Below are positions 44,643 to 52,663 of a stretch of 64,000 nucleotides of DNA, in pieces. This DNA is from Chryseobacterium sp. JUb7 (GTDB lineage: Bacteria; Bacteroidota; Bacteroidia; Flavobacteriales; Weeksellaceae), in contig NZ_JANUFF010000002.1 in the NCBI RefSeq assembly GCF_024806495.1, positions 1 to 64,000 of the forward strand, given 5' to 3'. Below the pieces are notes generated by a model. The model saw nothing but the letters and a program-made list of their open reading frames with translations, searched no databases and had not been told where the DNA came from. Each line of letters begins with the position of its first letter. The first letter of the stretch is position 1. Both the position numbers and the translations under genes were made by a program.

Positions 44643-44673
44643 GGAAGTTGGATGATGGATGCTGAAGGTTTAC
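44643..44673. repeat. 31-bp dispersed repeat, copy 2
   Basis: 28 of 31 bases match the inverted copy at 15508-15538. The core here is GATGATGGATGCTGAAGGTT. It lies just after the broken outer-membrane gene. Confidence 0.65.
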
Positions 44674-44740
44674 ATGATTGCGGATAAGATTTCTCATCAC
44701 GTTACTTTTCTTCAGAAGAACAAATTTGGTCATTATAAAA

Positions 44741-44778
44741 AATTACCCCGAAATCAATTTTCGGGGTATTATTTTTTA
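44741..44778. terminator. Bidirectional terminator before scoA
   Basis: TACCCCGAAA and TTTCGGGGTA around a short AT loop, with T-rich runs on both outer sides. It ends the plus-strand ABC/pseudogene transcript and the minus-strand scoA transcript. Confidence 0.9.
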
Positions 44779-44795
44779 AGAAAACTGTTTAAAGA

Positions 44796-45497
44796 TTAGT
44801 CTCTTTTTCTAACAGTTCTTTGTTCTATTCTTTTTTCAAACTTCTCGCCCTGGAAAATTCTCTGAATCATAATTCCAGGAATATGAATCTGGTTTGGATC
44901 CAATTCTCCCGGTTCTACTAATTCTTCCACTTCAGCAATGGTAATTTTTCCTGCTCCGGCCATCGGATGATTAAAATTTCTTGCAGATCCTTTAAAAATA
45001 AGATTTCCTGCGTGATCTCCTTTCCATGCTTTTACAATTGCAAAATCTGCTTCGTAAGCATGCTCCAGAATGTGAGGTTTTCCTTTAAAATCTTTTACTT
45101 CTTTCCCTTCAGCAACTTCAGTTCCAAAGCCTGCAGGTGTATAAAAAGCAGGAATTCCGGCTTGTGCTGCTCTGCATTTCTCTGCCAAAGTTCCCTGTGG
45201 TGTAAGCTCAACTTCCAATTCCCCTGAAAGCATCTGTCTTTCAAATTCTGCATTTTCTCCTACATAAGACGAAATCATCTTCTTAATTTGTCTTTTATGA
45301 AGCAGTAATCCCAATCCGAAATCATCAACTCCCGCATTATTTGAAATACAGGTAAGATCTTTTACATCACTCTCTACCAATGCATTAATTGAATTTTCAG
45401 GAATTCCGCAAAGACCAAACCCGCCCAACATTAATGTCATTCCGTCATTAATTCCTTCAATGGCTTCCTTTGCATTTTTTACTCTTTTATCTATCAT
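44796..45497 (-). CDS. scoA: 3-oxoacid CoA-transferase subunit A
   Basis: 233 residues. [49 protein letters not shown] and [37 protein letters not shown] are the standard subunit A signatures. A strong terminator directly after the stop means scoA and scoB cannot share a simple operon here. Partner subunit at 41362. Confidence 0.94.
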   Translation of the reverse strand: MIDKRVKNAKEAIEGINDGMTLMLGGFGLCGIPENSINALVESDVKDLTCISNNAGVDDFGLGLLLHKRQIKKMISSYVGENAEFERQMLSGELEVELTPQGTLAEKCRAAQAGIPAFYTPAGFGTEVAEGKEVKDFKGKPHILEHAYEADFAIVKAWKGDHAGNLIFKGSARNFNHPMAGAGKITIAEVEELVEPGELDPNQIHIPGIMIQRIFQGEKFEKRIEQRTVRKRD

Positions 45498-45564
45498 GAA
45501 ATATTAGATTTTCTGTTGGCTTAAATTTAATAATTTTTCTCATATTATCCGATATTCAGTCTTT

Positions 45565-45598
45565 TTTGACATGATTAAATTAACTTTTTCTATTTTTG
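45565..45598 (+). promoter_or_regulatory. Promoter of the DoxX-family gene
   Basis: TTTG (45565-45568) and TATTTTTG (45591-45598) with a 22-nt spacer. The implied leader is about 70 nt. Confidence 0.5.
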
Positions 45599-45671
45599 GC
45601 CATCTATAGAATACACAAGTATTGAATAATTTCAACCCGTAAAAGATTTAACCCTCATAAATTTTATACAA

Positions 45672-46163
45672 ATGCAAAAAGAAAATTTTAACAAAATTGG
45701 AGATGTTTTTTATGTAATCTGCAGAATCAGTATCGGATTATTTTTTTTTATAACAGGCTTCAATAAATTATTCCATCCCGTTTTTCAGGGCTATATGCTA
45801 AAAACAATTACAAGTCTGGGATTCAGTAACCCTCAGTTTATGGCACACTTTGTTGCTGCGAATGAAATGATTTGGGGATTGTTTTTATTAATAGGTTTAT
45901 TCACCAGATTCAGCTCTTTAGCCTTAATTGTGGTTATGCTGGTTGCCCTTATTTCAAAAGACATCCATTCTATTCCTACAGAACTGATCCCGATTGATCC
46001 CAAAGTAGGAACCCGACCGATGGATAGCTTTACATGGCTCAGCTATTTCTTTTATTTACCACAGGTTTTGTATATTATGATACTGGGACTCTTTTCCTTA
46101 TATGGTTATAAAGCGTTTGGAATTGATCGGTTTTTAAAGAAAAAGGTTAATCCTTATCAATAA
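45672..46163 (+). CDS. DoxX-family membrane protein
   Basis: 163 residues with four membrane helices. ICRISIGLFFFITGFNKLFHP is the typical DoxX start; AANEMIWGLFLLIGLFTRFSSLALIVVMLVALIS fits helices 2-3. DoxX-like proteins sit in the inner membrane with poorly defined redox-related roles. An inserted hydrophilic loop (KDIHSIPTELIPIDPKVGTRPMDSFTW) precedes the last helix. Own terminator. Confidence 0.85.
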   Translation: MQKENFNKIGDVFYVICRISIGLFFFITGFNKLFHPVFQGYMLKTITSLGFSNPQFMAHFVAANEMIWGLFLLIGLFTRFSSLALIVVMLVALISKDIHSIPTELIPIDPKVGTRPMDSFTWLSYFFYLPQVLYIMILGLFSLYGYKAFGIDRFLKKKVNPYQ

Positions 46164-46167
46164 AATA

Positions 46168-46206
46168 AAATCGGGAGGAAATTTAATTTCCCCCCGATTT
46201 TTTTAA
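46168..46206 (+). terminator. Terminator of the DoxX-family gene
   Basis: AAATCGGGAGGAAAT pairs with ATTTCCCCCCGATTT with one mismatch, followed by a T run. Confidence 0.85.
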
Positions 46207-46219
46207 TATTCCTTCATCT

Positions 46220-46266
46220 ATTGGATCGCATCCAATCCTGTTTTAAATCTTTCGGGATCCCGTTCT
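46220..46266 (+). repeat. ATTGGAT...ATCCA dispersed repeat, copy 1
   Basis: Begins ATTGGATCGCATCCAATCC, itself a hairpin, then TGTTTTAAATC and a TTC-rich end. Copies 2 and 3 follow at 46778 and 47836, all in the same orientation. Confidence 0.65.
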
Positions 46267-46341
46267 AAATTTATATATTTTAATTCATCGTGGTCTGATT
46301 TTGGTTTAATGCTACTTACACCATCACAAATATTTAACATT

Positions 46342-46719
46342 ATGGAAACGAAAGAGATTTCAAGAATTGCTCTTGGGGCATTTCTTATTACTGCAGGAAT
46401 TGGCCATTTAACTTTTGCCAGAAAAGAATTTCAGGCTCAGGTTCCGGAATGGGTTCCTTTAAAAAAAGATGATACTGTAGTTTACTCGGGAATTGCAGAA
46501 ATAGCACTGGGCGCCGCATTGATTGCTGCTCCTAAAAAATATCGAAAAAGAATGGGACAATTTGTGGCAGGATTTTTTGCGGCTGTACTTCCCGGAAATA
46601 TTGCTCAATACCAAAACCGAAGAGATTCATTTGGTCTTAATACCGACAACCAGAGATTGGCAAGACTTTTTATGCAGGCTCCGCTGATCGGTTGGGCTTT
46701 AAAATCAACTGATGATTAA
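46342..46719 (+). CDS. Small DoxX-like membrane protein
   Basis: 125 residues from the ATG at 46342. Three to four helices; the start ISRIALGAFLITAGIGHLTFARKEFQAQVPEWVPLKKDDTVVYSGIAEIALGAALIAAP resembles the DoxX-like proteins with a PxWxP loop motif. Function unknown. A longer form from an upstream ATG at 46309 is less likely because it lacks a suitable leader and the added residues are not hydrophobic. Confidence 0.8.
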   Translation: METKEISRIALGAFLITAGIGHLTFARKEFQAQVPEWVPLKKDDTVVYSGIAEIALGAALIAAPKKYRKRMGQFVAGFFAAVLPGNIAQYQNRRDSFGLNTDNQRLARLFMQAPLIGWALKSTDD

Positions 46720-46723
46720 TATA

Positions 46724-46755
46724 GATCGGGAAAATGAAACTTTCCCGATTTTTGT
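46724..46755 (+). terminator. Terminator of the small DoxX-like gene
   Basis: ATCGGGAAA and TTTCCCGAT around ATGAAAC, followed by a T run. Confidence 0.85.
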
Positions 46756-46777
46756 TTGTGAAAGTATTCGTGTTATA

Positions 46778-46828
46778 ATTGGATTGCCGTGTATCCCTGC
46801 TTTAAATGGTTCCTTCAGTGCTTTTTTT
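46778..46828 (+). repeat. ATTGGAT...ATCCA dispersed repeat, copy 2
   Basis: Begins ATTGGATTGCCGTGTATCCC, then TGCTTTAAATGGTTCCTTCA and a T run. Matches copies 1 and 3. Confidence 0.65.
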
Positions 46829-46955
46829 ATATTTTATTTCTTCCCTATTATTGAGCTGAAAATTCCAGTCGGAAAATGAGTATTAAAAACTACACTAAAG
46901 TGTAAAGTATATTCAAAATTATTTGTCTTGTTTTGCTCTCAAAACTGACTTAAAT

Positions 46956-47642
46956 ATGAGTGAAGAATTTTGTTCAAACTGTAAGCAAACTGTAAAACCC
47001 AAAAGAATCGATGGCCGCTACATCATCCACGAAATTGAACATGTTTTGCATTTTGAAAGAGGCATTTTATATACAATAAGAGAATTACTGATAAGACCGG
47101 GAGAAAATATTAAAAATTTTATTACTGAGAACCGAAGCAGATTGGTAAAACCCATTATATTCATTATTGTAACGTCACTAATTTATACTTTAATCAGTAA
47201 ATTCTTTCACATAGAGGAAGGCTATATCAAACTTGATGCAGAAGGATCTCAAATGCAGTCCATTAATAATTGGGTTCAGAGCCATTATGGGTATTCAAAT
47301 ATTATAATGGGCGGCTTTATTGCTTTCTGGCTAAAAATATTTTTCAGGAAATATGATTACAATTTTTTTGAAATATTGATTTTACTTTGTTTTATCCTGG
47401 GTATGGAGATGTTGATATTTTCTGTTTTCGCTCTTTTTGAAGGATTAATTAAATTCCCTTTGATGCAGATTGCGGCAGTTATTGTCTTTATATACTTTTC
47501 CTGGGCAGTCGGGCAATTTTTTGATAAAACAAAAGTATCAAGTTATGCAAAAGCTCTGGTTTCCTATATATTAGGAATGATAACATTTGGACTTTCAATA
47601 GGCATTGTAGGGCTTCTAGCCGGTTTAGTGATGAAAAATTAG
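46956..47642 (+). CDS. DUF3667 membrane protein
   Basis: 228 residues from the ATG at 46956 (the in-frame ATG at 46923 is rejected because the DUF3667 zinc finger starts right after the second). FCSNCKQTVKPKRIDGRYIIHEIEHVLHFERGILYTIRELLIRPGENIKNFITENRSRLVKPIIFIIVTSLIYTLISKFF is the family pattern: a CxxC finger, a conserved helical stretch, then four to five membrane helices. Function unknown, common in Bacteroidota. Confidence 0.88.
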   Translation: MSEEFCSNCKQTVKPKRIDGRYIIHEIEHVLHFERGILYTIRELLIRPGENIKNFITENRSRLVKPIIFIIVTSLIYTLISKFFHIEEGYIKLDAEGSQMQSINNWVQSHYGYSNIIMGGFIAFWLKIFFRKYDYNFFEILILLCFILGMEMLIFSVFALFEGLIKFPLMQIAAVIVFIYFSWAVGQFFDKTKVSSYAKALVSYILGMITFGLSIGIVGLLAGLVMKN

Positions 47643-47702
47643 AAAGACAAGAATTTCGATTTATTATTTATTCGATTTTATTGCCTGTTAAAAAAATAGA
47701 AA

Positions 47703-47806
47703 AGAGGCTGTCTCAAAAGGTAAACCAACGCTCTGAGAATTCCTTAAATGACAAAAGTTGTCAGATAGGAGTCCGAGAGAAGGGGTACTTTTGAGACAGC
47801 CTCTTC
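47703..47806. repeat. 104-bp element with 18-bp perfect terminal inverted repeats
   Basis: AAGAGGCTGTCTCAAAAG (47703-47720) is the exact reverse complement of 47789-47806. The 68-bp interior holds no reading frame. The shape fits a small non-autonomous mobile element, but GAGGCTGTCTC stems are also common terminators, and it lies directly after the DUF3667 gene. Confidence 0.7.
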
Positions 47807-47835
47807 GTGTTTTTGAAAATATCTGTTATGGTTTG

Positions 47836-47887
47836 ATTGGATTGCTATCCAACCCTGTTTTAAATCATTCCTTCAGGACTCTTCTTT
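47836..47887 (+). repeat. ATTGGAT...ATCCA dispersed repeat, copy 3
   Basis: Begins ATTGGATTGCTATCCAACC, then CTGTTTTAAATCATTCCTTC and AGGACTCTTCTTT. Closest to copy 2. Confidence 0.65.
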
Positions 47888-47896
47888 CTTATTAAT

Positions 47897-50638
47897 TTAT
47901 TGAATAATTAATTTTAAAGTAAATAATTTTCTTGAATGAACTTTCACAAAATAGACTCCTTTCGGAAGATTTTCATTCACCAGAGAGAATCTTTGATTTT
48001 GTACGTTTTCAGATTTGTACAATAGATCTCCGTTGGCTGAAAGTAATTCTATTTTTTCGATTGGATAATCACTTTTGATGAATGTCGGTTGTCCCGGTTT
48101 TGTCGGATTTGGATATAAAACAACACTTTTTTCATTGGGATTTTTCACCTCACCTGTCCCTAAAGTTGCTCCCTGAACCTGAAACTGAACTCTGTTTGAA
48201 ACCTCAGTATAAGAGTCATTAGTAAACATTACCATATAATAATTTCCGGGAGTTGTAGGAACTGCAGAACCTGTAATTGCTTTTGTTCCCTGTGCAACAC
48301 CGTCAAAATAGGTGTACGAAACAAAGTTATCATCCGGAATCTGAATATTCTGAGGATAAATTCCCAGCCAATCCTTAATAATTCCCGGCGAATCCGTCCA
48401 CGAAGCTGTAATATTTTCGCCCAATGTATAAACCGGTTTATTGATCCAAAGTTCTGTTACAATATCTCCGACTTTGAAAAACACTTTTTCCCCTACCGTT
48501 GTATATCCATCTTCTAAAAAATACTGAGCATAATAATATCCTTTTGGAAGACCTGTAAAATTCAGGGTTCCTGTAGCCGTTGTTACATAATCCCACTTAA
48601 CAGAAGGTGTTGGTCCGGGAACCTGCCCCATTTTATAAATTCCGATCCAGTCTTTTGATAAATTGGGTCCGTTATTGAAATTCACAACTACCGTTCCGCC
48701 TACAGGATAGGTATCTGAAGATGTATTTAATACCACTTTCGGTCCTACATAAAAATTCTTTCTCGGTGTAATTTCCGTATAGCCGTTATTGGCAAAAAAT
48801 CCTGCAAAATACTGTCCTTTATTAGCTATCCCATTTGGAAAAGTCGCCGTACCGGAAGTTTGTCCGTTGGTATAAAGAAATCCTTGAGACGTTACAGAAG
48901 TTGGGTTCTGACCTTTTTTGTAAATTCCAACCCAATCCTGCTGATTTCCGGGACCGTCTGTAAATGTAGCCACAATAGGTTCATTTTGCGTGTATTCGGT
49001 TTTACTTAAATTAAAAGTAGGATTTGAAACCACACTTCCTGTCACTTCAAACTGTTTAGGGTCACTCCAGTCACTCCACTCCAAATTTCTGTCTCTGTAA
49101 CGAACTTTCACGTAATAAATCCCGTTTGTAATTGAGTTTGAAGCAATGGTCGCTTTTGTAATATCAACCCCTGCATTTAAATTTTTGGTCTTGTCAGGAT
49201 TCCCGCTCCCTTCTTTTCCAAACCAGTTTTCATAATCACGATACAGTTCTTTTTCAATCACTGAAAAATCGGCAGCTTTACTGATTAAGAACTGAGTTGT
49301 ATTGAGCAGTTCTCCGTTTGTCGTGGAAAAAGCACTCCCATTTAAAGTTAACGGTAATGTAACCGGTGCCGAAAAAGTATTGGTAATAGAAGGTTTTACA
49401 GGTTTCGGCTGATTTTTATATCTGTGGAAACTATCGATCAGTTCATTATTTTTTTTAGTATAAATTCCTCCGATCGAGTAACATTCTACATCTACTTTTG
49501 CGGTAGCAACATCTACTTCTACAATTTGATAGGTCCAGTCTGTTAATGTTTTCTGAACATCATCAAAATCCTGCTCGTTTGACATTCCCCAATACTGGTC
49601 CCATGCTACTCCACCAGAAATAATCTGATAATTTGGAGATTCTTTCAACTGTCCTCTATGATACAAATGATGGTGTGCCCCTACATGCATCAGATATTTA
49701 CCTGAGCTTGTCAAAAGAGGAACAGCATTATTTCTAACCCAGGTTGAGATATCCCCGACATATTGCTCTGCCTGATAAGGTCTGTGGCTTAAAGAAATAA
49801 TCCAGTCTACGGTAGGATCATTGTTTGCTTCATTTAAAATCTGCTGAAGCCATGTTTGCTGTGCTGAACCTGTATGTTCTGAGCTCAAACTTACAAACAG
49901 TACATTTCCGGCTTGCTGTGCATAATAATTCTCATTTCCCGAGGAAATATTTTTATATTTAATTTCATCAATATAGAAGTGTGCATAATAAGAATTCATT
50001 CCCAAACTTCCATATGTTTCGTGATTTCCAACTGTGGTCTGGATCGGAAGATATGGTGACAGTTTAATATTCTTTTTAAAATGAACGTTTTCATAATGAT
50101 CCAGAGTTCCTACATCCACCTGGTCTCCCACCATAAAAGTCAAGGCAATATTATCAGAAGGATCCGATGTAGGTCCGAATTTTTCCTTTAATTTCTTGTA
50201 TGCATTTAAAGTTAGGGTATCATATCTTGGTTCTGCCTTGATTTGGTTGTCGCCCATAATCAAGAAACGGATTTTCCCATCGGCAGTAACAGGCTGCCCC
50301 GGTAAAGGAAGCGTTCTGAAATTGTAAACCGCAGATTCGCTTGTTCCTGTTTTTATCTTATAATAATACTTTGTATTTGGCTGTAAATTGGTGATTTTAG
50401 CTGTGTGGTAATAATAATTGTTATTATATCCTGTATCTGAAAAAATATTGGTTGTTCCGGTTACGGTAACATTCAAATTAGCAGGAGTAGTTCCATAAGT
50501 AACTGTGGTTTCGTTGTTTGACGACGTTTTCCAGTTTACGATCATTGAACTTGGCGTCGGATTTTGCAAATAGGGAAACAAAGTCTGCCCAAATGCCATC
50601 TGGACGGCAAAACAAAAAAAGAATAATACATGTTTCAT
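47897..50638 (-). CDS. Purple-acid-phosphatase-like metallophosphoesterase with three repeat domains and T9SS sorting domain
   Basis: 913 residues. Signal peptide (MKHVLFFFCFAVQMAFGQ). A fibronectin-like N-terminal domain (residues 20-110) as in purple acid phosphatases is followed by a phosphoesterase core with FLIMGDNQ, FMVGDQVDVG, TVGNHETYG, ISLSHRPYQ and MHVGAHHHLYHRG. GDN/GDQ, NH and H/HxH ligands are present, though GAHHH replaces the usual GHVH. From about residue 545 three modules of near 90 residues share a DWVGIYKKGQ-type core, then a T9SS sorting domain (SVVLYPNPTKPGQPTF ... GVYFVKVHSRKLFTLKLIIQ). Exported to the surface. Substrate unknown. Confidence 0.9.
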   Translation of the reverse strand: MKHVLFFFCFAVQMAFGQTLFPYLQNPTPSSMIVNWKTSSNNETTVTYGTTPANLNVTVTGTTNIFSDTGYNNNYYYHTAKITNLQPNTKYYYKIKTGTSESAVYNFRTLPLPGQPVTADGKIRFLIMGDNQIKAEPRYDTLTLNAYKKLKEKFGPTSDPSDNIALTFMVGDQVDVGTLDHYENVHFKKNIKLSPYLPIQTTVGNHETYGSLGMNSYYAHFYIDEIKYKNISSGNENYYAQQAGNVLFVSLSSEHTGSAQQTWLQQILNEANNDPTVDWIISLSHRPYQAEQYVGDISTWVRNNAVPLLTSSGKYLMHVGAHHHLYHRGQLKESPNYQIISGGVAWDQYWGMSNEQDFDDVQKTLTDWTYQIVEVDVATAKVDVECYSIGGIYTKKNNELIDSFHRYKNQPKPVKPSITNTFSAPVTLPLTLNGSAFSTTNGELLNTTQFLISKAADFSVIEKELYRDYENWFGKEGSGNPDKTKNLNAGVDITKATIASNSITNGIYYVKVRYRDRNLEWSDWSDPKQFEVTGSVVSNPTFNLSKTEYTQNEPIVATFTDGPGNQQDWVGIYKKGQNPTSVTSQGFLYTNGQTSGTATFPNGIANKGQYFAGFFANNGYTEITPRKNFYVGPKVVLNTSSDTYPVGGTVVVNFNNGPNLSKDWIGIYKMGQVPGPTPSVKWDYVTTATGTLNFTGLPKGYYYAQYFLEDGYTTVGEKVFFKVGDIVTELWINKPVYTLGENITASWTDSPGIIKDWLGIYPQNIQIPDDNFVSYTYFDGVAQGTKAITGSAVPTTPGNYYMVMFTNDSYTEVSNRVQFQVQGATLGTGEVKNPNEKSVVLYPNPTKPGQPTFIKSDYPIEKIELLSANGDLLYKSENVQNQRFSLVNENLPKGVYFVKVHSRKLFTLKLIIQ

Positions 50639-50831
50639 TGTAGTACAGTTTAAGTGGTATAAATGTTTTAAAATTGTGTATTGATCATTTGAAAAGCATT
50701 GATTGATTGCTTTTTATCATCGGGCAAAAGTAGACTTCCCATATAAACTGTATCTGATGGGAACTTAAAAGAAGTGTTAAGTTTTAAGACCAAATCGGAC
50801 AAAAAAATTATTGTTTTTAGTATATCATTTG

Positions 50832-50864
50832 TTTGGAATATTTAAAAACTATTTCATATATTTG
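50832..50864 (+). promoter_or_regulatory. Promoter of rplS
   Basis: TTTG (50832-50835), a 21-nt spacer and TATATTTG (50857-50864) fit the Bacteroidota consensus. The predicted leader of about 65 nt has a small ACG/CGT hairpin and could regulate L19 synthesis, but I cannot show that. Confidence 0.7.
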
Positions 50865-50932
50865 CAACCTGTTATTCAACCTCTGACGAAGTCCGTGTAA
50901 GTTGCTTAGCCTTAACATTTTATTTATTAATA

Positions 50933-51289
50933 ATGGATTTATTAAAGTACGTACAAGACAAGTACATTACAAAAAAAGAATTCCCTGAATTCAAAGCTGG
51001 TGATACCATCACTGTGTATTACGAGATTAAGGAAGGTCAAAAAACCAGAACTCAGTTCTTCAAAGGAACAGTTATCCAGTTGAGAGGTACAGGTTCTACA
51101 AAAACTTTCACAATCAGAAAAATGTCTGGTGATGTAGGTGTAGAAAGAGTATTCCCTATCAACATGCCAGCTCTTCAAAAAATTGAAGTTGACAGAAGAG
51201 GTAAAGTTAGAAGATCTAGAATCTACTACTTCAGAGACCTTAGAGGTAAAAAAGCGAGAATTAAAGACGCTGCTTACAAGAAGAAATAA
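50933..51289 (+). CDS. rplS: 50S ribosomal protein L19
   Basis: 118 residues. PEFKAGDTITVYYEIKEGQKTRTQFFKGTVIQLRGTGSTKTFTIRKMSGDVGVERVFPINMPALQKIEVDRRGKVRRSRIYYFRDLRGKKARIKD is a clear L19 sequence, a protein at the 30S-50S interface. Monocistronic here, with a strong promoter and terminator, rather than in an rpsP-trmD operon. Confidence 0.98.
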   Translation: MDLLKYVQDKYITKKEFPEFKAGDTITVYYEIKEGQKTRTQFFKGTVIQLRGTGSTKTFTIRKMSGDVGVERVFPINMPALQKIEVDRRGKVRRSRIYYFRDLRGKKARIKDAAYKKK

Positions 51290-51309
51290 TTCAGACAACA
51301 ATACATACG

Positions 51310-51345
51310 AAAAGAGACTGCTAATTTTTAGCGGTCTCTTTTTAT
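51310..51345 (+). terminator. Terminator of rplS
   Basis: AAAGAGACTGCTAA pairs with TAGCGGTCTCTTT, followed by a T run. Confidence 0.9.
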
Positions 51346-51364
51346 TGGGGAGCTTATGAATTAT

Positions 51365-51516
51365 TGAAGGGCTTCATCAGGCTAAGCCTGACAAATAAAA
51401 AGTTGGTATTAGAGATGCCAGGCTAAGCCTGTCGAAGTCTATTTTTCATAGAACTTATAAACTTCCTTTATTCTCGATTTTTAGCAACTCCATCAAAAAT
51501 TCTTTGAATTTTCGCC
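51365..51516. repeat. Mixed intergenic repeats after rplS
   Basis: Two degenerate copies of the TGAGCCTGTCGAAG family (CAGGCTAAGCCTGACAA at about 51373 and CAGGCTAAGCCTGTCGAAG at about 51420) and the second copy of the 24-bp repeat (51493-51516, identical to 177-200). No gene lies between rplS and 51584. Confidence 0.7.
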
Positions 51517-51583
51517 ACTCCTTCAAAGGATGGGAGATTCATATTCAACCCTTTAAACTTCCAACATCTGCTTTCCCACTTTC

Positions 51584-52579
51584 CTACTTTATAAATTCAT
51601 ATAACGCATTCCAGAATTTATCGTAGACTTCGATGTGCGGAAGATGTCCTGTATTCTCAATTTCAACTAATTTGGATCCTGCAATCTGTTGCTGTGTTTT
51701 CTTACCCAATTCCTGATATTGTCCCATTTTCGGCTGCAGTTCTTTTGGAGCTCTGTCTTTTCCGATTGCCGTTCGGTCTCTTGTTCCGATAATTAATAAG
51801 GTAGGGATTTTGATATTTTTAAACTCATAGCAAACCGGCTGATTGTAGATCATATCTGAAGTCAGGGCAGCATCCCATGCCACTTTCGGATAATCAGCAT
51901 GTAAAGTCCAGCCTGCAATTAAATCCAGCCACGGCTGATATTCTGATTTCCATTTATTGTCGTAGTAGAACTTTAACTGGTAGTTTTTGTAAGACTCAGA
52001 TGTATTTTTTAATTCTGACTGGTAAGCCTGATCAATCGTCTGGTAAGCAGCGAAAGTCTTATAATCTTCTAATCCTATAGGATTTTCTAAGATTAATTTT
52101 TCAACTTTTTCCGGATAGAGCAATGTAAATCTGGTTGCCACCATTCCTCCCATCGAATGTCCCAGTACAATTAATTTATTTATTTTCAGATCATCCAATA
52201 TAGCTTTGGTATTGTCTGCCAATTGAGAAAATGAAAATTGATAATGTTCAGGTTTTGAAGATTTTCCAAACCCGATCTGATCAGGAATAATCACTCTGAA
52301 ACCCTTATCTGATAAATCTTTCGCTGTTTTCTCCCAATACGCTCCGTTGAAATTTTTTCCATGAAGAAGCATTATAGTTTTTCCGTTTGACTTTTTGGGC
52401 CGCACATCCATATAAGCCATTTTAAGATCATTATTCTGAGATTTAAAATTAAGAAAATGAACTTCGTAAGGATATTGATAATTGGTAAGTTCTGCATCCA
52501 AAGGTTTTACCTGAGAAAACATCATACCAGGCGCAATCGATAGCATTAAAACCGCAACAGCATTTTTAAAATATTTCAT
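51584..52579 (-). CDS. Exported alpha/beta hydrolase
   Basis: 331 residues with signal peptide (MKYFKNAVAVLMLSIAPGMMFSQ). Oxyanion-hole motif LLHGKNFNG, nucleophile elbow VLGHSMGG (Ser), acid near IIGTRDRTA, catalytic His in ENTGHLPHIE. The standard alpha/beta hydrolase set is complete. The type resembles periplasmic esterases/hydrolases of C-C or ester bonds; the substrate is open. Monocistronic. Confidence 0.9.
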   Translation of the reverse strand: MKYFKNAVAVLMLSIAPGMMFSQVKPLDAELTNYQYPYEVHFLNFKSQNNDLKMAYMDVRPKKSNGKTIMLLHGKNFNGAYWEKTAKDLSDKGFRVIIPDQIGFGKSSKPEHYQFSFSQLADNTKAILDDLKINKLIVLGHSMGGMVATRFTLLYPEKVEKLILENPIGLEDYKTFAAYQTIDQAYQSELKNTSESYKNYQLKFYYDNKWKSEYQPWLDLIAGWTLHADYPKVAWDAALTSDMIYNQPVCYEFKNIKIPTLLIIGTRDRTAIGKDRAPKELQPKMGQYQELGKKTQQQIAGSKLVEIENTGHLPHIEVYDKFWNALYEFIK

Positions 52580-52604
52580 GAAATTTATTTTATTTATTAA
52601 AATT

Positions 52605-52636
52605 AAAAAAACCGCTTCAAAAGAAACGGTTTTTAC
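52605..52636 (-). terminator. Terminator of the EamA transporter gene
   Basis: AAAACCG and CGGTTTT with an inner GCTTC/GAAAC pairing; on the minus strand followed by a T run. Confidence 0.8.
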
Positions 52637-52663
52637 TATTATTTTTAATTTAAATACTGTTTT

